DNA from: Chara braunii
Taxonomy: Eukaryota > Streptophyta > Charophyceae > Charales > Characeae
Assembly: GCA_003427395.1 (NCBI GenBank)
Contig: BFEA01000356.1
Location: 369,849 to 433,848, forward strand
Reading direction: 5' to 3'
Length of the DNA stretch: 64,000 bases
Shown: one piece after another, positions 54,842 to 64,000 of the stretch
Position numbering within the stretch: position 1 is the first letter of the stretch
How the letters are laid out: each line of letters starts with the position of its first letter
Position numbers and translations under genes: made by a program
Notes under the pieces: generated by a model
What the model was told of the DNA's origin: nothing
Databases searched by the model: none
The model's input: only the letters and a program-made list of their open reading frames with translations

Positions 54842-57800
54842 TCCGAATTGCAAACCCCCCTTTCGCCGCCTCCTCCTCTCCTGGTCCTCCCCCTCCTCCC
54901 TCTCCTCCTTGTTCTCCTCCACCTTGTCCTCGCCATCCTCCTCCTCTTCCTCCTCGCCATCCTCCTCCTCCTCCTCCTCCTCCTCCTTCTCGACATCCTC
55001 TTCCTCCTCCTCATCTTCCTCCTCGCCATCCTCCTTCTCCTCCTCCTCCTTCGTCGCTTTTTTTTTTTCTTTTTTCGATTAATCGATCAATCAATCAATC
55101 AAAAACAAAACGAAACCAAAAAATTGTCCAATCGAACAAATCGATTCGATTGGATCTTGGAAATCAAGATACGATCGGATCGATTTTGTTTGATTGGATG
55201 TTTTTCGATTGATTGATTTGCAAGGAACATGAATATGAACGAAGTACAAAAGATCCGAATTGCATACCCTCCTTTCGCCACCTCCTCCACTCCTGGTCCT
55301 ACCCATCCTCCCTCTCCTCCTCGTTCTCCTCCGCATCGTCCTCGCCATCCTCCTCCTCCTCGTCCTTGCCATCCTCCTCCTCCTCCTCCTCGTCCTTGCC
55401 ATCCTCCTCCTCCTCCTCCTCCTCCTCGTCTTCCTCCTCGCAATCCTCCTCCTCCTCCTCCTCCTCCTCCTCCTCCTCCTCTTCGCCATCCTCCTCCTCA
55501 TCATCCTCCTTCTCCGTTTCTTTTTTTTGGTCGATTAATCGATCAATCAATCAATCAAAAAAAAGACGAAAACAAAAAGTATCCAATCAAACAAATCGAT
55601 TCCAAGATCCGATCGGATCAATTTTTTTGATTGGATGGTTTTTGATTGATTGATATACAAGGAGCATGATTGTAAACGAAGTACAAAAAATCCGAATTGC
55701 AACCCCCCCTTTCGCCGCCTCCTCCTCTCCTGGTCCTCCCCCTCCTCCCTCTCCTACTTGTTCTCCTCCGCCTTGTCCTCGCCATCCTCCTCCTCCTCCT
55801 CGCCATCCTCCTCCTCCTCCTCCTCCTCCTCCTCCTCGTCTTCCTCCTCGCCATCCTCCTGCTCCTCCTCTTCGCCATCCTCCTCCTCGCCCTCCTCCTC
55901 CTCCTCTTCGCCACCCTCCTCCTTCAACTCTACGCCATCCTCCTCCTCCTCCTCCTTCTCCGTTTTTTTTTTTTTTTTTTGTCGCTTAATCGATCAAACA
56001 ATCAATCAAAAAGAAGACGAAAACAAAAATTGTCCAATGGAACAAATCGATTCGATTGGATCTTGAAAATCAAGATCCAATCAGATCCATTTGTTTGATT
56101 GGATGGTTTTCGATTGATTAATTTGCAAGGAACATGATTGTGAACGAAGTACAAAAATCCGAATTGCAAACCCCCCTTTCGCTGCTCCCTCCTCTCCTGG
56201 TCCTCCCCCTCCTCCCTCTCCTCCTCGTTCTCCTCCGCCTCGTCTTCTTTCACCTCCCCCTCGTGATCCTCGATCTCTTCCTCCTTCTCCTCCTCGTCGT
56301 CGTCCTCTTCCTCGCCATCCTCCTCTTCCTCCTCCTCCTCCTCAGTCATCATCTTCCTCCTCCTCGTCTTCCTCCTCGCCATCCTCCTCCTCCTCCTCCT
56401 CCTCCTTCTCCACTTTTTTTTTTCTTTTTCTGATTAATCGATCAATCAATCAATCAAAAACAAGACGAAACCAAAAAGTGTCCAATCGAACAAATCGATT
56501 CGATCGGATCTATATTTTTGATTGGATGGTTTTTGATTGATTGATTTGCAAGGAACATGATTGTGAACGAGGTACAAAAAATCCGAATTGCAAACCCCCC
56601 TTTCACCGCCTCCTCCTCTCATGGTCCTCCCCCTCCTCCCTCTCCTCCTTGTTCTCCTTCACCTCGTCCTCACCATCCTCCGCGTCCTCCTCCTCGCCAT
56701 CCTCCTCCTCCTCCTCCTCCTCCTTCTTCTCCTCCTCCTCGTCTTTCTCCTCGCCATCCTCCTCCTCCTCCTCCTCTTCGCCATCCTCCTCCTCGTCCTC
56801 CTCCTCCTCCTCCTCCTCCTCCTCCTCCTCCTCCTCTTTGCCATCCTCCTCCTCCACCTCCTCCCTCTCCGTTTTTTTTTTCCTTTTCCGATTAATCGAT
56901 CAATCAATCAATCAAAAAGAAGATGAAAACAAAAAGTGTCCAATCGAACAAATCGATTCGATTGGATCTTGGAAATCAAGATCCTATTGGATCGATTTGT
57001 TTGATTGGATGGTTTTCGATTGATTAATTTACAAGGAACATGATTGTGAACGAAGTACAAAAATCCGAATTGCAAACCCCCCTTTCGCCGCCTCCTCCTC
57101 TCCTGGTCCTCCCCCTCCTCCCTCTCCTCCTCGTTCTCCTCCACCTCGTCTTCTTTCACCTCCCCCTCGTGATCCTCGATCTCTTCCTCCTTCTCCTCCT
57201 CTTCGTCGTCCTCCTCCTCGCCATCCTCCTCCTCCTCTTCCTCCTCCTCCTCCTCCCCCTCCTCCTCTTTGCCATCCTCCTCCTCCTCCTCCTACTTCTC
57301 CGTATTTTATGTATTTATTTTTTTAGACGATCAATCAATCAATCAAAAAGAAGACAAAAACAAAAGGTGTCCAATCGAATAAATCGATTCGATTGGATCT
57401 TGGAAATCAAGATCCGATCGGATCGATTTTTTTGATTGGATGGTTTTCGATTGATTCATTTCCAAGGAACATGATTGTGAACGAAGTACAAAAAATCCGA
57501 ATTGCAAACCCCCCTTTCACCGCCTCTCCTGGTCCTCCCCATCCTCCCTCTCCTCCTCATTTTCCTCTGCCTCGTCCTCACCATCCTCCTCCTCCTCCTC
57601 CTCGCCATCCTCCTCCTCCTCCTCCTTCTCCTCCTCCTNCTCCTCCCCCTCCTCCTCCTCCTCCTCCCCCTCCTCGTCTTCCTCCTCGCCATCCTCCTCC
57701 TTCTCCTCCTCCTCCTCTTCCTCCTCCTCGTCTTCGCCACCCTCCTCCTCCTCTTCGCCATCCTCCTCCTCATTCTCCTCCTTCTCCGTTTTTTTTTTTT

Positions 57801-58423
57801 TTGTCGCTTGATCGATCAATCAATCGATCAAAAAGAAGACGAAAACAAAAAGTGTCCAATCGAACAAATCGATTCGATTGGATCTTGGAAATCAAGATCC
57901 AATCGGATCGATTTGTTTGATTGGATGGTTTTCGATTGATTGATTTGCAAGGAACATGATTGTGAACGAAGTACAAAAATCCGAATGGCAAACCCCCCTT
58001 TCGCCGCCTCCTCCTCTCCTGGTCCTCCCCCTCCTCCCTCTCCTCCTCGTTCTCCTCCGCCTCGTCTTTTTTCACCTCCCCCTCGTGATCCTCATTCTCT
58101 TCCTCCTTGTCCTCCTCTTCGTCGTCCTCCTCCTCGCCACCCTCCTCCTCCTCCTCCTCCTCGTCATCCTCTTCCTCCTCCTGGTCTTCCTCCTTGCCAT
58201 CCTCCTCCTCCTCCTTCTCCGCCTTTTTTCTTTTTTCTTTTTTTGATTAATCGATCAATCAATCAATCAATCAAAAAAAAGACGAAAGCAAAAAAGTGTC
58301 CAATCGAACAAAATGATTCGATTGGATCTTGGAAATCAAGATCCGATCGGATCGATTTGTTTGATTGGATGGTTTTCAACTGATTGATTTGCAAGGAACA
58401 TGAATGTGAACGAAGTACAGAAA
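54842..58423 (+). repeat. Eight ~440-bp units with (CTC)n tract and 71-bp hairpin
   Basis: Units start at CCGAATTGCAAACCC or a variant near 54,842, 55,256, 55,695, 56,159, 56,583, 57,067, 57,498 and 57,983. Each has a C/T-only-like strand of ~200-280 bp rich in CTC, a T run, GATTAATCGATCAATCAATC, and then an inverted repeat: TCCAATCGAACAAATCGATT and GATTGGATCTTG, loop GAAAT, and the complement. Hairpins are at 55,127-55,198, 56,032-56,103, 56,939-57,009, 57,370-57,440, 57,855-57,925 and 58,299-58,370. Units 2 and 4 have lost the hairpin tip. Units 4, 6 and 8 share CACCTCCCCCTCGTGATCCT, so a ~910-bp dimer exists. N at 57,639. Glu/Arg or Pro/Ser frames are repeat translations. Confidence 0.95.
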
Positions 58424-58560
58424 TCCGAATTGCAAATCTCGTTGAAGTCCAAGTGCTCGAACAAAGACCAGAAATCATCCGTGTGAGAACGATACAGCGG
58501 AAACGTGAGTCACTGTCCACTCCTGCCCCCCCTTCCTCCCCTGACCCCCCTCCCCCCCTA
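58424..58560 (+). repeat. Resumed satellite / 325-bp-unit sequence
   Basis: AATTGCAAATCTCGTTGAAG TCC continues the satellite where it was cut at 54,841; then GAGAACGATACAGCGGAAAC and GTGAGTCACTGTCC match the 325-bp units at 20.97 and 44.2 kb rather than the satellite. A run of C follows. Confidence 0.7.
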
Positions 58561-58915
58561 AACCGCTTTTTGCCGCCTCCTCCTCTCCTGCTCCTCCTGC
58601 TCGTCCCTCGCCTCCTCGTCCTCCTCAGCCTCGTCTTCTTGGTCCTCCCCCTCGTCGTCCTCTGCCTTCTCCTCCTCATCCTCCTCATCGTAATTCCTCC
58701 TCCTCCTCCTCCTCCTGTTATATAAAGCGTGTGCAGGGTAGACGAGCGCATGGCAACTATGCACGGTGGATACGTCGGCAGATCTTGGGCAGGTGGCAAC
58801 TGAGGAGGAGGAGGATGAAGCAGAAAAACAACAACAAGACGAGGAGGAGGAGGAAGAGGACAAGGAGGAGGACGAGGAGAAGGATGAGGAGGAGGAAGAA
58901 GAAGAGGAATGCATA
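58561..58915. repeat. CTC tract facing a GAG tract (inverted low-complexity pair)
   Basis: CTC-rich 58,568-58,712 and GAG-rich 58,801-58,908 are roughly complementary, with about 90 bp between. A Glu-rich plus-strand frame (58,766-59,125) covers the second tract. Confidence 0.75.
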
Positions 58916-59319
58916 GATTCCTGGGCGATGGGTTGGGAGAGATCACCTTTGCTTGCCATGGAGGACTGCCGAGAGCATGCCGCAGGTAAGATAACGCTTC
59001 GACTGTTGAAAAACTACACACAACTGCGGATTAGAAGAACGTCGGAGATGGTGGAGGACAGCAAGACAATGGGAGGGAGACGTCAAACCCTTCGACTGCG
59101 GGCTGCGTTATTGCCACGGTCGTAGTGGCTGAACAAGAGCTTGGAAGTCGCCGCAGGGGCAATTGCACGAATGGCAGGCGACGCGCGAGGTGCGGACTGC
59201 AGTGTTGCCGTCACCATGGTGGAGGAGCAATGGAACAGCTGTCCACGACACCGTCGCAAGGCGACGCTGCATTTGCGGGCTGCATTTGCCTGCCGAAACT
59301 TTGGGGGAGATATGGGGGA

Positions 59320-59321
<2 letters not shown>
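58916..59321. other. No gene proven; possible exon edge
   Basis: A donor-like GCCGCAGGTAAGAT at 58,980 ends an open frame (WAMGWERSPLLAMEDCREHA). Nothing else supports a gene. Confidence 0.3.

Positions 59322-59363
<42 letters not shown>
59322..59363. repeat. 42-nt poly(G)
   Basis: Uninterrupted G on the plus strand, followed within a few bases by C-rich sequence (59,377-59,412) that could pair with it. Confidence 0.95.
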
Positions 59364-59364
<1 letters not shown>

Positions 59365-59412
59365 ATAAAAGAGGCCCCTTCCCCCCCCACCCCCCCCACC
59401 CCACCCACCCCC

Positions 59413-60457
59413 AACGTCTGTTGTTCTGTCGCTTTCACGGGGGTGCGGGTCGGCCCCCTGTTCCGAAACATTTTCCAGTCCCCCTGAAAAACAGACCTGT
59501 GAGCTTGCAATTAGAAGTAGTGGCAGGTGGGTAGTGCGGGGCGAAAAACGTTTAGATAAGACTGTAGTTCAAAAAAAAAAAAAAACAGGCTTCCTTCGTT
59601 TTGCTGTTTGGGCCCGTCCACTTTTTTTTATCTGCCCCTTTCAATTCTGCTTGGCCTGGAAAAACTGGCCGGCGCACGGTCCTCGTCGCATGGTCTTTCC
59701 TTTCTCCACCATGGACAAGACAAACTGATTGTTTCGTGAGTTGTCTCCATCGCCAGCACCTCCGTCTCACCCGCCTCATGCACTCCTCTTCCGCCACTCC
59801 TTCGCCCACCACTGCCGCTTCTCTCACGCCGAACCTATCTCTGCCTCACACACCGCGTTCGCGCCGAACATTCCCAGTGCACCCGGGTTGTCCTCTCGCA
59901 CGGCGCAGGGAACTACAGGCTATGAGGTGAGCAGGATTTTTTTATTTTTTTTTCCATCTTTACCTTCGTCAAACTCATGCGTCCACGCTGGCTTCCTCCC
60001 CTGCCATGTGGCCAACCTCCTTTCAAGTTCTTGATTTTCTTTGTTTGTTTTTTTTGTTTCTTGGACCGTTCGGGTTGGCCGTGCGTTCTTTTCGAGCAGG
60101 TTCGCGTGGAAACTGCATCTTTGATGCCTTGGGTATTAGCTACAGGTTTCCATTCAGTCAATTCATTTCGGTGGATTTATTGGACCTTCTTTCTGAAACT
60201 TCTCACTTTTCCATTCTAATTTTTTTGTACTTTCTTGTTGTTTTTTTTCGCCTTCCTTTCTCGGTGATTACAAAGACGGAACTGCACGGTGTGCGGGGAA
60301 TCCTCGAATGGGTGGAATGAATTTGATCTCTGGATAGTGCGTAATAGTACTGAAATTCAATTGGAGGGCAAACTCGAAAATGACCTTGATCACATTGGCA
60401 GCTGACACGACCGAATGTTTCGACAGGAGCAGCAGGGGTAGCATCTTTGTAGAGCAA
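59413..60457 (+). other. Ordinary-complexity region, possible exons
   Basis: Mixed GC-rich stretches and T-rich, intron-like stretches (59,936-59,960; 60,030-60,062; 60,218-60,250). There are donor-like (CTATGAGGTGAGCAG at 59,923) and acceptor-like (TTTTCGAGCAGG at about 60,092) strings. The frame around 60,100 reads RGNCIFDALGISYRF. This is too little to call a gene or a family. Confidence 0.25.
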
Positions 60458-60600
60458 CATCCTTTTTCTTGGCATGCTTTAAGAAGCTCCTTCGTGCATG
60501 CACATGACGTGCCACCCTTCGCACGTCATGTTCCTTACCGCACTTTGGCAACATCGTTTTTCTTTGAAAACTTTAAAACATCCCTTCGTGCATGCAAATG
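60458..60600. repeat. ~50-bp direct repeat with an ACGT hairpin between
   Basis: CAACATCCTTTTTCTTGGCA (60,458) and CAACATCGTTTTTCTTTGAA (60,549) start two related ~50-bp strings that end CCTTCGTGCATGCACATG and CCTTCGTGCATGCAAATG. Between them ACATGACGTG/CACGTCATGT (60,502-60,531) is a perfect 10-bp inverted repeat with bZIP-type TGACGTG cores; CATGCA strings lie beside it. It could be regulatory. Confidence 0.6.
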
Positions 60601-60730
60601 CTCGTGTGCCGGCGATGCTGCACATTTTTTTCATGTGCGCATGCAGAAAATAAAACGTGCAGGGTTTTCACCGTTGAGGTCGCCCGAGTTCGTCCGCGTT
60701 TGTTGGTCGCGGCCACATTGGCAGACGATG

Positions 60731-61500
60731 GGAAAAGTGGATGACGGGATGAGCGGATGGCGGGAAGGGTGAATGGCGAGAGGAGCGGATGGCGAGAAGA
60801 GTGGAAGACCGGCTAGATTGCCAGATGCTGGGGACAGTGGATGGTGAGAAGAACGACTGATGGCGAGAAGATTGATGGCGATAATAGTGGATGGCAAAAA
60901 GAGTGGATGACGAGAATAGTGGATGGCGAGAAGAGTGGGGCGGGAAGGGTGCATGGACGGAAGCCTTGATGGCGGGAAGGGTGGGCGACAGGGAGGGTGG
61001 ATGGTGGGAAGGGTGGGTGGCGGGAAGGGCGGATGGCGAGAAGAGTCGAAGAGCGGATAAATAGCCAAATGGTGGGGACAGTGGATGGCGAGAACAATGA
61101 TTGATGGCGAGAAGAGTGGAAGAGCGGATTGCCAAATAGTGGGGACTGTGGATGGAGACAAGAGTGCATGGCGAAGAGATAGTATGGCGGAAAAAGTGGA
61201 TGGCGAGAAGATTGATGGAGAAAAGGCGAGAAGAGTGGGGCGGGAAGGGTGCATGGGTGAAATCCTTGATGGCGGGAAGAGTGGGTGACAGGGAGGGTGG
61301 ACAGTGGGAAGGGTGGGTGGCGGGGAGGGTGGACGGTGGGAAGAGTGAGTGTCAAAAAAGGTGGATGGGCGGGGAGAGCGGGTGTTGGGAAGGGTGGACG
61401 GCACAACGGCAGGAAGAGTGGGTTCGTAGGAATGTCGAGGAGGAGGAGCGATGGTTGGAAGGATGGACTGTGTGATGGGACTGGTTGGAAGGGTGGTGGG
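60731..61500. repeat. GGATGGCGAGAAGAGTGG minisatellite
   Basis: Irregular repeats of GATGGCGAGAAGAG, GGCGGGAAGGGTGGATG and GTGGGGACAGTGGATGG across ~770 bp, with a higher-order period near 280-290 bp (ATGGTGGGGACAGTGGATGG at 61,071, ATAGTGGGGACTGTGGATGG at 61,135; GGGTGCATGG at 60,947 and 61,247). The 310-aa minus frame is a repeat translation. Confidence 0.9.
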
Positions 61501-61625
61501 ACGGGACGATGGGAGGATGGATGGATGGGAGGATGAAAGGATGGCAGAATGGCGGAATGGCAAGATGGGAGGATGGTCGGGCGGCAGGATGGAAGGATGG
61601 CAGGGTTACAGGATGGCAGGATGAG
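61501..61625 (-). repeat. Inverted piece of the CCATCC minisatellite core
   Basis: Its reverse complement gives CATCCTGCCATCCTGTAACC, GCCGCCCGACCATCCTCCCA and TTGCCATTCCGCCATTCTGC, the same string order as in the type A units at 49.8-53.1 kb. Confidence 0.85.
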
Positions 61626-64000
61626 TCTGCTCTGTTCTTGACTACTTGGACCTCAGCGTGATTCGCAATTTGGATTTCTGCACTTCGGTCACACATGTAT
61701 GGTTTCTTGTTTCCAATGTGCTCTATTTGCTCTTCGCTTGACCACTAAGACTACAACGTGGTTTGCAATTGGAATTGATGTGCCATCTGCTCTTTGCTTG
61801 ACTACTTGGTTCCAATGTGTTGTTTTTCTCACATGGAGGGTTTCTTGCTTGGCACCATCGGGCGCCGCGGCGACAGCCGATGGTCTCCCCGTCCCCACTG
61901 TCGACCGGACCATCGAGCGCCGACGCAACACCCGATGGTCGGGCGTCGCCTCGCCGACGAGGGTCGGGCCCGATGTGGATGGTTTCTGGGCTTCAATGTG
62001 CTATCTGCTCTGTGCTTGACTGCTTGGACTTCAGCGTGATTCACAATTCGGATATCTGTACTTCGGTCACACATGCATGGTTTCTTGGTTCCAACGTGTT
62101 GTCTTTTCTTCGTTTGACCACTTGGACTTCAACGTGGTTTGCAATTGGAACTGATGTGCCATCTGCTCTTTGCTTGGCTACTTGGTTCCAATGTGTTGTC
62201 CTTCTCACATGGACGGTTCTTGCTTGGCACCCTCCGGCGCCGTGGTGACAGCTGATGGTTGCCCCGTTCACACGATCGGGCGCCTCGACGACAACCGATG
62301 GTCTCCCCGTGCACGCCGTCGACCGGACCATCGAGCGCCGACGCGACACCCGATGGTCGGGCGTCGCCTCGCCGCACAAGGGTCGGGGACAATGTGGATG
62401 GTTTCTTGGTTCCAATGTGCTGTCTGCTCTGTGCTTAACTACTTGGACTTCAGCGTGATTCGCAAATTGGATTTCTGCACTTCGGTCAAACAGGCATGGT
62501 TTCTTGGTTCCAATGTGATATTTGCTCTTCGCTTGACCACTAGGATTTCAGAGTGGTTTGCAATTGGAACTGATGTGCCATGTGCTCTTTGCTTCACTAC
62601 TTGGTTCCAATGTGTTGTCCTTCTCACATGGACGGTTTCTTGCTTGGCACCATCGGGCGCCTCGGCGACAGCCGATGGCTTACCCGGCCACACCGTCGAC
62701 CGAACCGTCGAGCGTTGACGCGGCACTCGATGGTCGGGCGTCGCCTCGCCGTGCAAGGGTCGGGCCCGATGTGGATGGTTTCTTGGTTCCAATGTGCTGT
62801 CTGCTTTGTGCTTGAATACTTGGACTTCAGCGTGACTCACAATTCGGATTTTTGCACGTCGATCACACATGCATGGTTTCTTGGTTCCAATGTGTTGTCT
62901 GCTCTTCGCTTGACCAGTTGGACTTCAAGGTGATTTGCAATTGGAACTGATGTGCCATCTGTTCTTTGCTTGGCTACTTGGTTCCAATGTGTTGTTCTTC
63001 TCACATGGACTGCTTCTTGCTTGGCACCATCGGGCGCTGCGGCGACAACCGATGGTTGCCCCGTTCACACCATCGGGCGGCGCGGCGACAACCGATGGTC
63101 TTCCCGTCCACACCGTCGACCGGACCATCGAGCGCTGACGCGATACCCGATAGAAGGCCGTCACCTCACCGCACGAGGATCGGGCCCAATGTGGATGGTT
63201 TCTTGGTTCCAATATGCTGTATGCTCTTTGTTTCACTACTTGGACTTCAATGTGATTCGCAATTTGGATTTCTGCACTTCGGTCACACATGCATGGTTTC
63301 TTGGTTCCAATGTGCTGTCTGGTTTTCGCTTGACTACTTGGTCTTCAACGTGGTTTGCAATTGGAACTGATGTGCCATCTGCTCTTGGCTTGGCTACTTG
63401 CTTCCAATTTGTTGTCGTTCTCACATGGATGGTTTCTTGGTTCCAATGTGCTATATCCTCTTCGCTTGACCACTAGGACTTCAACTTGGTTTGCAATTGG
63501 AACTGATGTGCCATTTGCTCTTTGCTTGACTACTTCGTTCCATTGTGTTGTCCTTCTCACATGGATGGTTTCTTGCTTGGCACCATCGTGTGCCGCGGCG
63601 AGAGTCGATGGTCTCCCCGTCCACACCGTCAACCGGACCATCGAGCGCCGACGACACCCGATGGTCGTGCATCGCCTCGCCGCACGAGGGTCGGGACCGG
63701 GATGGATGGTTTCTGGGTTCCAATGTGCTATCTGCTCTATGCTTGACTACTTGGACTTCAACGTGATTCACAATTCGGATTTCTGCACTTCGGTCACACA
63801 TGCATGGTTCCTTGGTTCCAATATGTTGTCTTCTCTTCGCTTGACCACTTGGACTTCAACGTGGTTTGCAATGGGAACTAATGTGCCATCTGCTCTTTGC
63901 TTGGCTACTTGGTTCCAATGTGTTGTCCTTCTCACATGGACGGTTTCTTAATTGGCACCATCGGGCGCCGCGACGATAGCGATAGCCGATGGTTGCCCCG
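61626..64000 (-). repeat. 420-bp satellite, inverted block
   Basis: Reverse complement of the 53.95-54.84 kb satellite. Landmark ATGTGTTGTCCTTCTCACAT or variants lie at about 61,816, 62,191, 62,610, 62,987, 63,406, 63,543 and 63,917: spacings 375, 419, 377, 419, 137 and 374. The short and long units differ by one ~43-bp GC-rich subunit (CGGGCGCCGCGGCGACA); the 137-bp unit is an internal deletion. The block runs off the window. Confidence 0.95.

Noticed and set aside
53885-54922. 345-codon minus-strand ORF
   Set aside because: Covers two 420-bp satellite units and shows the same peptide twice; open in other frames as well, so it comes from the repeat.
54668-58383. Glu/Arg-rich and Ser/Pro-rich ORFs up to 182 codons
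   Set aside because: Translations of the (CTC)n array.
58766-59125. Glu-rich ORF with a donor-like site downstream
   Set aside because: The acidic part is a GAG tract; the remaining ~70 residues match nothing I know and there is no second exon.
60006-60320. GNCIFDAL string resembling the OTU protease Cys motif
   Set aside because: A single short string in a T-rich frame, without the following conserved residues or a His motif.
60631-61563. 310-codon minus-strand ORF rich in Pro, Ser and His
   Set aside because: Translation of the GGATGGCGAG minisatellite.

Overview
The window is gene-poor, repeat-dominated eukaryotic nuclear DNA. I see no intact host gene. Probable origin is the green lineage, and the overall look recalls very large streptophyte (charophyte-like) genomes. 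This rests on three points: a U6 snRNA fragment whose 3' part matches the plant form, an LTR element with a tRNA-Asp-type primer binding site (common in plant Ty3/gypsy elements), and abundant decayed Ty3/gypsy elements. The species is inference only.

Layout. 1-5.05 kb: an LTR-like module on the minus strand, made of a block 'R' at its left edge, two internal tandem arrays and a conserved right block. 5-9.9 kb: mostly featureless, with a foldback repeat at 7.03-7.43 kb and a 26-bp hairpin at 8,578. 9.94-19.1 kb: plus-strand Ty3/gypsy element A (gag, protease, RT, part of RNase H, no integrase), split inside gag by a second R-bearing LTR module that also carries a U6 fragment and a tRNA-derived SINE head. 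19.2-25.5 kb: copy 1 of a ~6-kb duplicated block made of (TAA)n tracts, ~325-bp units and small foldback hairpins. 25.5-27.3 kb: a minus-strand gag-like pseudogene. 27.6-36.5 kb: minus-strand Ty3/gypsy element B, complete in order (pre-gag ORFs, gag, PR, RT, RH, INT) but full of stops. Its PBS is at 36.69 kb and its 5' LTR, the third R module, runs right to about 39.8 kb with another tandem array inside and a 278-bp N gap. 40-42.5 kb: more (TAA)n/325-bp units. 42.5-48.6 kb: copy 2 of the duplicated block. 48.6-49.4 kb: a second tRNA-derived SINE head and a second copy of the 8.58-kb hairpin.

49.4-64 kb is satellite DNA. A CCATCC-type minisatellite has ~500-bp higher-order units (49.44-53.94 kb). 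A 420-bp satellite follows (53.95-54.84 kb). Eight ~440-bp units then sit inside that satellite, each with a (CTC)n tract and most with a 71-bp hairpin (54.84-58.42 kb). Next come a CTC/GAG strand switch, a 42-nt poly(G), about 1.3 kb of ordinary-looking sequence that could hold exons, a GGATGGCGAG minisatellite, and finally an inverted block of the 420-bp satellite running off the window.

The most unusual points are: (1) two related, tandem ORFs upstream of gag in element B; (2) three homologous LTR modules with different tandem arrays in the same place; (3) the hairpin plus (CTC)n unit amplified inside the satellite at a shared boundary motif; (4) two hairpin families with paired base changes; (5) a U6/tRNA SINE-like chimera; (6) signs of assembly error, including a 95-bp block repeated around a single N and an N at the same site in both copies of the big duplication.
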